64,000 nucleotides of DNA from an uncultured Alteromonadaceae bacterium (GTDB taxonomy: Bacteria > Pseudomonadota > Gammaproteobacteria > Enterobacterales > Alteromonadaceae), in assembly GCA_947501935.1 (NCBI GenBank), contig CANMXU010000013.1:1-64000 (forward strand). The letters are read 5' to 3'. Both the position numbers and the translations under genes were made by a program. Below are positions 1 through 9,400 of the stretch, piece after piece (the first letter of the stretch is position 1; each line of letters opens with the position of its first letter). Under the pieces are notes generated by a model that was given only the letters and a program-made list of their open reading frames with translations, was not told the DNA's origin and ran no database searches.

Positions 1-409
1 AAGTGTTGGACTGATAATATTGATGTATTTATTTAGTCCAAGTGTTGGACTGATAATATTGATGTATTTATTTAGTCCAAGTGTTGGACTGATAATATTG
101 ATGTATTTATTTAGTCCAAGGGTTGGACTGATAATATTGATGTATTTATTTAGTCCAAGTGTTGGACTGATAATATTGATGTATTTATTTAGTCCAAGGG
201 TTGGACTGATAATATTGATGTATTTATTTAGTCCAAGGGTTGGACTGATAATATTGATGTATTTATTTAGTCGAAGGGTTGGACTGATAATATTGATGTA
301 TTTATTTAGTCCAAGTGTTGGACTGATAATATTGATGTATTTATTTAGTCCAAGTGTTGGACTGATATATTGATGTATTTATTTAGTCCAAGTGTTGGAC
401 TGGTAATAT
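1..409. repeat. 39-bp tandem repeat array, candidate parS/iteron region
   Basis: About ten full copies of a 39-bp unit plus a partial last copy, already running at the left edge, so the array is longer than seen. Adjacent units meet in a palindrome with arms AGTCCAA and TTGGACT around a 3-nt centre that is GTG or GGG; one junction has an AGTCGAA variant. One late unit is 38 bp. The array lies about 120 bp before a parA-parB pair. By analogy with plasmid partition sites and replication iterons, it is probably where ParB, or the Rep protein further on, binds. The long open frame through it is an artefact, because 39 is a multiple of three. Confidence 0.85.
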
Positions 410-526
410 GAAAGAAAATGCTGAACAGATGAACGATAATCAGCTTTAGATCCACACAATAGTTATATTTTTAATTGTAATGCTGATAGATTATGTAACA
501 GATTAAAAGTAACAACTGGATTATTT

Positions 527-1489
527 ATGGAAGACAAAGCTAGAACTCAAGCCCCTATGCGAACTTGTGCTGTTGCAGCAAGGAAAGGAGGCGTTGGAAA
601 AACATTCGCATCTATTTCTTTAGCCGTTAATGCTGCATTTGGAGGCCCTGACAAAAAACTTCCTCAGTTAAAGGTGCTCTTTATTGATGTAGACTCTCAA
701 CAGAACTCGACTTATTTTTTCTTGAAACACTTTGGTGCAAAAGTAGTATTCGAGAAGGTATTGCTTCCAAAGAATCCAGATTGTGAAGACGGAAATGTTT
801 ATAATATTACCGATGTATTTATGGGTAATGACTTTATGGAATATCCAACACAATACGAAAACCTGATGGTACTTCCATCAGACGGACATATTGATAACTT
901 TAACGGATTAGAATTCAAAGTGGGTGAAGAAACAGTTGCAATGGCAACCAGCGCTCAATTCAAGAAATTAATAAAATTTGTTGATGAAGACTATGACTTA
1001 GTGATTATTGATACGCCACCATCTAAAACTTTTGCAGCAACTGGTGCTTTGGCTGCAGCGTCAGATTGTTTGGTAGTAGGAGCTTTAGATTCTTGGAACT
1101 CTGAAGTTGCGATCCCCGGAATTCTTAGTGATATAGAAAACAATAATCAGTTATTTCGAGATAAGAATAACCCTTTAAATGTGGTTGGTATTTTATTAAA
1201 TAAATTATCCAGCAAAAAAATCACGAATGATGAAAAAAAGCATCTAGTTAAAATTAGAGATAATCATAGAGAGCACTTGAGTAGTAATTTAATGCTTGTA
1301 GATCGTGTTGCATTTAAAACAACAGTGATGCCACAAGATCCGTTAAATTATGATTACATGAAAGATAAAGAAACCGCCCAGCAAATGAGAAACTTTTTTT
1401 ATCATTTTGCACAAGATGTGCTTAAAGATATATACGCAGATGTAGGTGTAGATATAGATAAGTTTGTGAAAGAGCAGAAAGGGGCATAA
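527..1489 (+). CDS. parA: ParA-family partition ATPase
   Basis: A 320-aa P-loop ATPase of the ParA/MinD family, which would drive DNA segregation with the ParB encoded 2 nt downstream. The deviant Walker A motif KGGVGKT is at residues 20-26, FIDVDSQQN follows as the Walker A' region, and DLVIIDTPPS is the Walker B-like segment. The start at 527 gives a short N-terminal extension; an internal Met at residue 11 is an alternative, and no strong ribosome site decides between them. The lack of a long N-terminal helix-turn-helix is unlike P1-type ParA and closer to the short or chromosomal type. Repeats at 1-409 are the likely centromere. Family assignment is firm; the partition role is inferred from context. 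Confidence 0.9.
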   Translation: MEDKARTQAPMRTCAVAARKGGVGKTFASISLAVNAAFGGPDKKLPQLKVLFIDVDSQQNSTYFFLKHFGAKVVFEKVLLPKNPDCEDGNVYNITDVFMGNDFMEYPTQYENLMVLPSDGHIDNFNGLEFKVGEETVAMATSAQFKKLIKFVDEDYDLVIIDTPPSKTFAATGALAAASDCLVVGALDSWNSEVAIPGILSDIENNNQLFRDKNNPLNVVGILLNKLSSKKITNDEKKHLVKIRDNHREHLSSNLMLVDRVAFKTTVMPQDPLNYDYMKDKETAQQMRNFFYHFAQDVLKDIYADVGVDIDKFVKEQKGA

Positions 1490-1491
1490 TA

Positions 1492-2733
1492 ATGGCAAGA
1501 CAAAAAAGAAAGTTCAGCGAAACTAACTCACTTGACAACATCATGGCAGCCGCAGATCAGAAAATAGAGCAACAACAAAATAGCGACCCCGTTGCAATAG
1601 AAAAACCTAAACAACTTCTACATGCTGAGAACACATCCTTATCTTGTGTTAATTTAAGCTATTTTAATAAAAGAGTGGTAACACAGTTAATACGTTTTAT
1701 ACCAGACTCGATAATAGAGTTACTAAATAATGAAAATATAGAAGGAGATAAGGTTGAACCCTTTATATTAAAACAGCTGAAAAAAATTCCAGTTAATAAC
1801 ATTGTTCGAGAGTATCGCAAGAGGGATATAGCGATAGAAAAGGGAGGGACATTATCTGGAGACTTTAAGGAAATGGATAAATATGTCAGACATGATGATA
1901 TATATGATCCTGATAAGCAGGGAATTTTTATAGGTGAGGGCATTTGTTTTCATAATATAAAAACAGACAATAAAGCTATATTAGATGTAGTTAATAGTTT
2001 TGTTAGTGCCGTTCATACAAGTGGACAAAGTGTAAGAGAAAGCGGGGATGTGGTTGAAAAACCTTCTATATATAAAGTAGGGGGGCAACAATATAGATTA
2101 GTGTTTGGCCATCAACGTTATTGTTATTTAGTTTATGCTTTTGGCCGTGAATATATTTATAACTTTATACTTGCCTCAAATACAGAAAAACAAAATCAAA
2201 AAATATATTTAGAGAATAATACAAAGCGAGCAGAAACTGGTTATGAAAAACTTATCTCGCTGAGAGATACGTATGTTGAGCTTAATTTAAAGAAAAATAG
2301 CACTCCGTGGGTAGCATTAAGTGTTGGGAGAGCAACGTTTTTTAAAATAAAGCGTTTTATGCAGAATCCTGAATGCATAGATGTAATAAAAAAGAAATCG
2401 TTTAACCTATCATACCACCAAGCACATCAAATTATGGATGATGTATATAAAGCACTTACTTTGATTCATGGAAAAACGTTATCCACAGCTATGGTACTTG
2501 AAGCTTTTTCGACAAAACTGGACGAATTAAATAAAAGAGTAGAAAAAGGCGGCCAAAATCCTAAAAAGGAAAAAGTTAAGATATCATTACCTCAAGAAAA
2601 AAGTGCCGTAGAAAAGTTATTATTTGAAGATGTTAGAAATTGGTCAAAGATAGATATTACCAAGTATGATTTATCAAAAAAATCAGATTTAACTAAATAT
2701 TTAAAAATATTAGTTAATGAATTACAGGATTAA
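1492..2733 (+). CDS. parB: ParB-family centromere-binding protein
   Basis: A 413-aa protein read 2 nt after parA, so translationally linked to it. The middle part has a ParB/RepB-like core: FGHQRYCYLVYAFG resembles the arginine-rich box of ParB, followed by a segment (YLENNTKRAETGYEK) like the ParB box before the helix-turn-helix. The helix-turn-helix itself is around ALSVGRATFFKIKRFM. The first 100 residues and the C-terminal 100 (lysine-rich, probably dimerising) are not recognisable. It likely binds the 39-bp array upstream of parA. It is diverged from chromosomal ParB, which fits a plasmid or secondary replicon. Confidence 0.8.
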   Translation: MARQKRKFSETNSLDNIMAAADQKIEQQQNSDPVAIEKPKQLLHAENTSLSCVNLSYFNKRVVTQLIRFIPDSIIELLNNENIEGDKVEPFILKQLKKIPVNNIVREYRKRDIAIEKGGTLSGDFKEMDKYVRHDDIYDPDKQGIFIGEGICFHNIKTDNKAILDVVNSFVSAVHTSGQSVRESGDVVEKPSIYKVGGQQYRLVFGHQRYCYLVYAFGREYIYNFILASNTEKQNQKIYLENNTKRAETGYEKLISLRDTYVELNLKKNSTPWVALSVGRATFFKIKRFMQNPECIDVIKKKSFNLSYHQAHQIMDDVYKALTLIHGKTLSTAMVLEAFSTKLDELNKRVEKGGQNPKKEKVKISLPQEKSAVEKLLFEDVRNWSKIDITKYDLSKKSDLTKYLKILVNELQD

Positions 2734-2780
2734 AACATAGTTTATTGTTTAAATGACATATTATTATACGATCCTTTAAT

Positions 2781-2814
2781 AATATTTATGATCCACTGAT
2801 GGATCATAAATATT
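2781..2814. other. 34-bp perfect palindrome between parB and the rep-like gene
   Basis: Two 15-nt arms (AATATTTATGATCCA and its complement) flank a CTGA loop. On the + strand it is followed by a T-rich stretch after three bases, so it could end parAB transcription. Its length, its symmetry and its place just before a primase-like replication gene also fit an operator or a priming/origin hairpin. Sequence alone cannot separate these roles. Confidence 0.75.
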
Positions 2815-2891
2815 ATATTTTTACTAAAAACCTTCCAATAAAGCTGTTTTTAACCGAGCATATATAAAAATATAAATGCATACGGTTAACG

Positions 2892-4385
2892 ATGGAAACC
2901 AAGAACCATTACTTAAAATCTATAAATCAAGAACGAAGATATAGAATATCCCTCTTTGACGATCTCGAGGATAATGCTGCTAGTTATGGTTACCTAACAT
3001 TTCAAGAACTTTCTCAAACGTTGACTACTTACACAGAAACAGAAATGAAAGGTGATGTACCACTTTTCAATTCTACTTTATTTAAAAATAAAAGTAGGGC
3101 CCTAAGTAATAGTATTTCATCCGATTTAATCATTTTTGATCTTGATGGTAAACATTACAGCTATACAGACGAAGATTTAAAAAGTTTGTTAAATGAATAC
3201 AAGTTTATAGCCTGGGAGACATTTTCTTCAAATATAGAATTGGAACAGCAGAGATGGAGAATAGTATTTCCTCTTGAACGCAGCATAACACCAAAAGAAT
3301 ACAACAATTTATATTTAGCTTTAATTGAGAAATTCAAACTAGATTGTGATTTAGCAACCCAGCAAGCAAATGCAATTTTCTATTTACCAAATAAAGAAGA
3401 AGGTACTTCTAAACAAACACTTATTAATGATAAGAAACCTAATTTAAATCCTGATAAATATATAAAAAACAAAGAGATTGAAAGACATAAGGAACTACTT
3501 AACACAGATATACGTATAACTGAGTTAAAAGGCCAGGATTTAGCAACCTTATGTGGGTTTACTGTTCCAGCATTATCAAAGCCCAGTTTATCTTTAATTG
3601 AATTAAATGAATTAACTTGTCACACAGGGGTTGGTTTAGCGCTTGCCAAGTTAATTGGGCTTAATGTTGAAAAAAGTCAGCTTTCTCCTGATAAGTTAAC
3701 CAGTGTTGCGTTACATTCTGTAATGCCTTGGCATGAAAGTGATAGAAAGCCGAGTACGGGTCTAATCATTAAATCCCGTGGCGAGAACCAAGGACGTGTT
3801 TTGTACCGCTCATTTAAAGATGAAGATTCAGAAAATCCGATATTTGATTTACATTATATTTATGCATGCCAGCAAACGGGAAAAAAAATACCGTTTGACC
3901 GTTGGACACCTTCTACATCAATTGTTTGGTTAGTACGTGCGTTAGTAGCTGCTAAGGTCATAGTATTACCTGATTGTATTCCGTTAAAATCAAATAAAGG
4001 ATTGTTTGGTAATTTGCAGAAGTTCTATGAGCAGTTGTTTCTTTTGCAACGTTGTCGTTCTGTGTTAAGTCATTATAAAGATTCTGAAGTCGCTTTTAGC
4101 TTTTCATTTGCGGAAATATGGTGTGGTTTATCTAGGCAAACTGCGAGTAAATATTTTAAGGCTTTATCATCAGACGGATTCATCGAGAGTCTGGTCGTTG
4201 AAACGGCTCGCATGAAAATTAACGGGTTTTATATCAGAGTCAAAACGGATTTGATCACTAAATCTACCATGAAACCTATATCTACTTTTTGCTTGAATAA
4301 TTCACTTAATAAGAAAGTTGGCATGGAATGTATTTTAGACAGTAATGACCAGGCTTATAATAACTTGTTCTTTGATTCCACTTAA
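2892..4385 (+). CDS. Putative primase-polymerase-type replication initiator
   Basis: A 497-aa protein. The N-terminal 170 residues read like an archaeo-eukaryotic primase (AEP) core: IIFDLDG near 80-86 as the catalytic acidic motif, RWRIVFPL at 121-128, and DCDLATQQANAIFYLP at 151-166 resembling the third AEP region found in plasmid and phage primases. A C-terminal segment around residues 400-440 (FSFAEIWCGLSRQTASKYFK) looks like a winged helix, as in PriCT or Rep proteins. It follows parAB after a palindrome, a normal place for a rep gene. I did not recognise a close named relative, so replication initiation is inferred from motifs and context. No ribosome site is evident before the ATG. Confidence 0.55.
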   Translation: METKNHYLKSINQERRYRISLFDDLEDNAASYGYLTFQELSQTLTTYTETEMKGDVPLFNSTLFKNKSRALSNSISSDLIIFDLDGKHYSYTDEDLKSLLNEYKFIAWETFSSNIELEQQRWRIVFPLERSITPKEYNNLYLALIEKFKLDCDLATQQANAIFYLPNKEEGTSKQTLINDKKPNLNPDKYIKNKEIERHKELLNTDIRITELKGQDLATLCGFTVPALSKPSLSLIELNELTCHTGVGLALAKLIGLNVEKSQLSPDKLTSVALHSVMPWHESDRKPSTGLIIKSRGENQGRVLYRSFKDEDSENPIFDLHYIYACQQTGKKIPFDRWTPSTSIVWLVRALVAAKVIVLPDCIPLKSNKGLFGNLQKFYEQLFLLQRCRSVLSHYKDSEVAFSFSFAEIWCGLSRQTASKYFKALSSDGFIESLVVETARMKINGFYIRVKTDLITKSTMKPISTFCLNNSLNKKVGMECILDSNDQAYNNLFFDST

Positions 4386-4460
4386 GAATAAATTAGTGCA
4401 TTCGATCGAGAAATACTGTTGGAATTTAATTTGCAGTAGGGTGGGGCTCTCTTTTTATAT

Positions 4461-5360
4461 TTACTTGACACCAACTAAGTTAAAGTAATTGCTGAGCAGA
4501 ACTTTATTGTTAGAGAATCTATTTCTTTGTTTTTGCTCTGTAGCTATATAATCATTTAATAGTGAAAATTTGGGGAGTGAATTATTGCTTTGGTTTAATA
4601 AAATAATTGGTGTAGTAGCGTTTCGTTTTGTACGCTTTTTTTGACCATAAATGTCGACTGACTGTAGTTCTACTGTAGGAAGCACTCTGAATTCTCTAAG
4701 TTGCTGAATACTTTGGAATTGACTAGAACTTATATTGTTAATACATTGATTTACTATTTTGGTCCATTCGGTAGGGGATAACATGTTTTTTGGTTTATTT
4801 TTCTGCTTTTCAAGTATACTTTTGGCCTCTTCGATAGATAATGTTTTTGGTACCGGGCGCGAAGTCCAATTAAACCAAGCATTAGTTATGTTATCTTCAA
4901 ATATAGTGATTTTACGGTAGACTTGCTCTGTCATGATAAATTCAAAAGCATCATGAATAAACTGATGACGTTGGTATTGATCACGGCCTGTTTGTACGAT
5001 ATTGGCCACGATATTTTTTTTATGATTAATTTCAGTGACTAACTCAAGGACGTGATCTTGCTGCTCATTAATTACTACTAAACCAGGTAACCGTTCAACA
5101 TACTTTGTAGAAAACCCATCAGCTTTGTAATAGCTTCCCCATGCAGCTAACACAACATGTAAAGAGTGCGATTTATCTAAGGTGTCGACTTTAAGAGAAG
5201 TTATTCCTTTGTGAATATATGATTCTTCATCGTCTTTTGAAACTTGTTCTATTTTAAAGCCAATAAAAGCAGGATTTTGCTTGACACAAATATCGATTAA
5301 TGTGTTATTTAACTCGACTAATTGGCCCATTTCTACTTTTAATTCTGCAGAGTCCCCCAT
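4461..5360 (-). CDS. tus: Tus-like replication terminus site-binding protein
   Basis: A 299-aa protein that aligns by eye along its length with E. coli Tus (309 aa), the Ter-binding protein that blocks the replicative helicase from one side. Shared stretches include RLPG at 90-93 followed by a similar helix, the HQFIHDAFEFI..VYRKITIF segment matching the WVH..YRTLTVL region of Tus, the PTEWTKIV helix, and the late YGQKK...TTPIILLNQ strand matching YKGQQKQ...CPTPLIALINR. It is convergent with the rep-like gene. A 17-bp sequence 16 bp upstream of its start is repeated in opposite orientation about 170 bp further on, so candidate Ter sites lie at its promoter, as terB does for E. coli tus. Confidence 0.85.
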   Translation of the reverse strand: MGDSAELKVEMGQLVELNNTLIDICVKQNPAFIGFKIEQVSKDDEESYIHKGITSLKVDTLDKSHSLHVVLAAWGSYYKADGFSTKYVERLPGLVVINEQQDHVLELVTEINHKKNIVANIVQTGRDQYQRHQFIHDAFEFIMTEQVYRKITIFEDNITNAWFNWTSRPVPKTLSIEEAKSILEKQKNKPKNMLSPTEWTKIVNQCINNISSSQFQSIQQLREFRVLPTVELQSVDIYGQKKRTKRNATTPIILLNQSNNSLPKFSLLNDYIATEQKQRNRFSNNKVLLSNYFNLVGVK

Positions 5361-5375
5361 ACTTCCCTCTCTGGT

Positions 5376-5392
5376 AGTGTGTCTACCCTCAA
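5376..5392. promoter_or_regulatory. Candidate Tus-binding (Ter-like) site, proximal copy
   Basis: The 17-nt sequence AGTGTGTCTACCCTCAA lies just upstream of the tus start. An identical sequence in the opposite orientation is at 5562-5578. It does not match the E. coli Ter core, so binding by this Tus is a guess from position and exact conservation. Confidence 0.4.
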
Positions 5393-5561
5393 TAATAACA
5401 GAAAGCTACTTGGAGTCAATTGTACCCTTAGGCTAAACATATTAAGTCGATATCATTTTGCCAATCTTATTGGCTTATGAAAGTGTCTTTATGAGTGGAT
5501 ATAAGTCACAGGTTGTTTTAGGGCAGAGGGGGACAATTTATCTAATATTTTAGTTTATCTT

Positions 5562-5578
5562 TTGAGGGTAGACACACT
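5562..5578. promoter_or_regulatory. Candidate Tus-binding (Ter-like) site, distal inverted copy
   Basis: TTGAGGGTAGACACACT is the exact reverse complement of the site at 5376-5392; similarity stops at the edges of the 17 bp. As a pair the two could be oppositely facing fork barriers, operators, or ends of a short decayed insertion. Confidence 0.4.
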
Positions 5579-5894
5579 TAATTGTTCACTACAATCGAAC
5601 CAGGCTTTGTACAATGAAATTAAATTGTACAAAGCCCGAAAAAATAAAGTGAGGTAATTGTTAATTATTTAGCTAAAAGACTACTTCAGTAGCCATAAGG
5701 TATAATGTGGTTGAAAATACCAATAATGAATTTTCATTTATCAAACATGATAAATGTGTTATCCAAAGAAGGGGGGTACTACTCTTAATGAGTGCCATGC
5801 ATAGTGCTTAGTTGTTTAAATACTTCATGTACGGTAGCAAAACGGACGCTTGCGATGAGAGATAAGGGCCAAATCAGGTTCCCCTAATGTATTA
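5579..5894. other. Intergenic region without recognisable gene
   Basis: AT-rich sequence between the inverted 17-bp repeats and the larB remnant. All frames are short and show nothing recognisable. The lack of genes next to a gene remnant suggests decaying DNA at the junction of the replicon module and the accessory region. Confidence 0.5.
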
Positions 5895-6152
5895 ACCTTC
5901 GATGCAGTTCAACATGGACATCGTGGCTTATTTACAATTCAGGCACTGCGAGCACAACGTACCTTAGCATTTAATGTGAAAATTGATAAAATTTTTCAAT
6001 ACAAAATTATTGTTGCTCTGACAGGAATGGAAGGTGCCTTATTTACTGTGTTGGCTGGATTAGGTAGAGCACCGATAATTGCCGTACCAACCTCACTTGG
6101 CTATAGCATTTCTCAAGCTGGCAAACTAGCTTTAGATAGTGCGCTAGCTTGA
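5895..6152 (+). pseudogene. Remnant of a larB gene (nickel-pincer cofactor biosynthesis)
   Basis: An open frame without a usable start ends at TGA 6150-6152. It reads HRGLFTIQALRAQR and then a stretch with TGMEGALFTVLAGLG and APIIAVPTSLGYS, which match the conserved C-terminal core of LarB (GMEGALPSVVAGL..PVIAVPTSVGYG). LarB carboxylates nicotinate adenine dinucleotide for the nickel-pincer cofactor. Only about 85 residues remain, and the larC/larE partners are absent. This is a dead fragment left by a rearrangement. Confidence 0.6.
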
Positions 6153-6495
6153 TGTTCTTCCGGGATATTCTTTAGGTTACTTAGTGGGATGTTTTGTAAA
6201 GTTAGCAGAGGGCTTGTACGTGTGTAGGTATCAATTAAATGCCACACACTAAGTCCGATACCTAACAGTATCGGTCTTAGTGGTCATCTTAAATATCTAG
6301 CCTTCTCTGGGTCAACTTATATACCAGACCTATCTGATGCTTTTCAACATGAGTTCATAAATAAGTGAGAGCTAAGTAAAAATATGCGTCTCTCCCTCTG
6401 TATGTTACAGTTATTCTTATATTTATTTCTGCTACATTAAACCTATTTGTGGCTCAGTGTATCTGCGTATAACCCTAAGGTAAAAAGCCTAATTT
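6153..6495. other. Intergenic region before the NTPase-nuclease gene
   Basis: No gene seen. It contains a short imperfect inverted repeat around 6245-6285 (CTAAGTCCGATACC and GGTATCGGTCTTAG-like arms), which could be a terminator-type hairpin or an operator. The promoter of the large gene at 6496 must lie here. Confidence 0.45.
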
Positions 6496-9400
6496 ATGGA
6501 ACAACCTTTGTATATTAGTCGAAAATTAATTCACGACAATTCGATGATTTCCCAAGATGACTTGTTAACCATTTCCCGATTTATTATCGTGCTGGCCGAA
6601 CCTGGTATGGGGAAAACGAGCCTTTTAGAAAAGCTGGCATGTTCATTAGGCATTACTACTATCTCGGCTAAGGTATTTAGTTGTATAGGGGCTCAGAAAG
6701 AAGGAACCCCTTTAATTATTGATGCATTTGATGAGCTAGCGAAAACTGATATTAGTGGTGTTAATGCTCTATTAGCTAAAATCGCCATTGCTAAGCCAAC
6801 CTGCGTAATTATATCGAGTAGGTCTGCAGAGTGGGATAACTCTGCTACCCATGATTTTGAGCAATTTATCGGGAAAACACCCACGATTGTTAGGTTAAAT
6901 GGCCTTAATGAATCAGAGCAAAAAGATGTTTATATCCAACATACCAATCTTAATAATTTTGCTGAATTTAGAGATGAGCTTGTTCGACTTTCTTTAGAGC
7001 CCCTACTCCCTAACCCCCAATTTCTTAAAATGTTCTCAGATGCATATATTGAAAGTAGTCAAAAATTTACTGATAAGAGTTCAGTTTTCAAAGATGCAAT
7101 TATTCACTTGGCCAGAGAAGGCAATGCTACAGTTAAGCAAAATTATGATGTTTCAATAGAGGAAAAAATTGACTATGCATCAGAGTTGTTTTTGAAGGGA
7201 CTGCTATCTGGCGCTGAAGGGTTTACGGTTAATGAAGCTTATGAAAGCAAGGTTTTTCCTTTAGCAAAAAGTTTAATCAATATTGACAGTGTAAGTTTAA
7301 AGGCGATTTTCTCAACGAAGTTATTTAAACCTGGTACAAACTCAGATGAACATATACCTGTTCATAAAGTTATCCTTGAGTATTGCGCGGCATCCTATTT
7401 AGTCAATAAAATTACCGATCCCACGAACGACCTAACTTTATCTCAATGTATGCCCGTTATTGCACCCAATATGGCAATAAGAATGGAATTACGAGGACTG
7501 ATTGGCTGGATGGCGACATTGGGCAATAAATCGATCCAAGAGGCCATAATTTCACTTGATCCCTACTCGGTTATTTCAAATGGTGATGTGTCTCAGCTTT
7601 TTCCATCTTCTAAAACTCTATTGATTAATAAACTCAAAGAACTTGAAGATACTGATCCCTATTTCAGGCGCAGTGATTTTGGCCGCAGGTTTATTGCAGA
7701 CGGATTGTTTACCGATGAAACCATTGAGGCAATAAGGCCCATATTAAATTGTTCTTCGGAAAGCCAACTTAAAAATTTACTTTTGGAGTTATTGGTTGGT
7801 TCTAAGGTTACTTATAGGTTGGTTGATGAGCTTAAAGCTATTGTTAATTTTGGTAGAGCAAGTCAAAACTCAAGAATTTATTCACTTTATTGCTTACTTG
7901 AAATAGAAGCTTTTGACCCGCACGATGAATTACTTAGCCTCATAGAACAGAGTACATATAATTCACTATCTTTAGCGGCGCTAATCATTAAGCATTACCC
8001 CTGCTACTTAAATTCAACTGAAGCTTTAGAGTCTTTTTTCAGGTCGTGTATTAACTTATTTTCAGATCGTGATACTGGTACACGCGCCAGCAAGTATTTT
8101 GTCAAAACTTTGATTGAAAAGCTTCCTGAGGAACCTATTGAAAAGTTACTGTCTATTTTTGCAAAAGAACTCATTTGCACATGCGACAAAACTGAATTTG
8201 AGTGCAACTGTAAAGAACATTTAAGTAAGATTATGGGGGCATTACTTGACCGATATTTTGATGTAATCACCTCTCCTGCCGACCCTATTAAAGTATGGTC
8301 TTGGACTAAGAACCTAGAATTCCCTGATAGAGCATCAGCAAAAGAGTTTAATGCAATTCAGGTTTTAAGAACAGACACAGAGTTACGCTGTGGCATCTTA
8401 TCTCATGTGTTTGGCAATTTAACCGACTACGATGAAATAGTTGCGGTAAAGCGTGATCATTTTGGTATTTTTAAATCACACTCAGGCCTTACATTAACCG
8501 AAGTTGATAAAATATTTATAGTTGATTTAGCATACAACAATAATAATACAGCACTATGGCAAGCGTTTATTGCTAACCACAACTTCTATAGTAATGAGGA
8601 ACACCAACAAGGCTTACTTAGAAAACACATGCGTTCACAGGCTAAATGTAAACCAGACCTTATGAAGTTGTGGATAGCTGCAGAAAGAAACGCAGCGTGT
8701 GAGACTTACCAGCAGGACTTAACTTGGAGAAACAGAACACAAAAGCGTTTTAGAAGACGGAAAAGAGCTATTTCGAAGAAGCACACTAGTACTCAACAAT
8801 GGATAACGGCAAATCGTTCTCTCATAGAGCAAGGCCAGCACTGGGGGATTTTAGGTAAATTTTCATATTATTATTTAGATAGACCAGATAAAATTCAAAA
8901 AGTCTACGGCGATAAAGAAATTGTAAGTAAGGCTTTAATTGCCTGCATTCCCTTTTTGAAAGAGAAGCTAACTACCTTAAAACAGCTAGGCAAAAAAAAC
9001 GCCAGCCAACCTAATTACATCACCTTTGAAAAAATATTGACAGCAGCTGCGCTTGAATACTTTAGCGCTGGTTTTAAATTGGTTGATCTTGATCGCGAAC
9101 TTTTGCAAATGATGAGATTTATACTTGGCCATAGTTATTCTTCAGAAAAGCTTGAAGAAATTAAGGTTGTAAAGGCAGGTATAGATGCCATTATTTTTTC
9201 TGAACCTAATGAAGCAGAATTTACTTTAAGGGAATATGTAGAGCCCCAGTTATCTTTGGCTTGTAATGATTTGGCTGAAGTGTCCTTGTTGAAGCAAGAC
9301 ACATTTAAACATCTCCAAGAAGCATTATCTATCGAGTGGTTAGAGAGGTTTCATGGCAATGGCCTGTTAACTTGCCAAGCACTGTTTGGAATGGCGTATA

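Noticed and set aside
20..373. 117-codon open frame with 13-residue protein repeats
   Set aside because: It is produced by the 39-bp DNA repeat, which keeps any frame open. It has no ribosome site, and the repeat extends beyond the frame on both sides.
1..409. Possible CRISPR array
   Set aside because: The repeats are contiguous with no unique spacers, and no cas genes are in the window.
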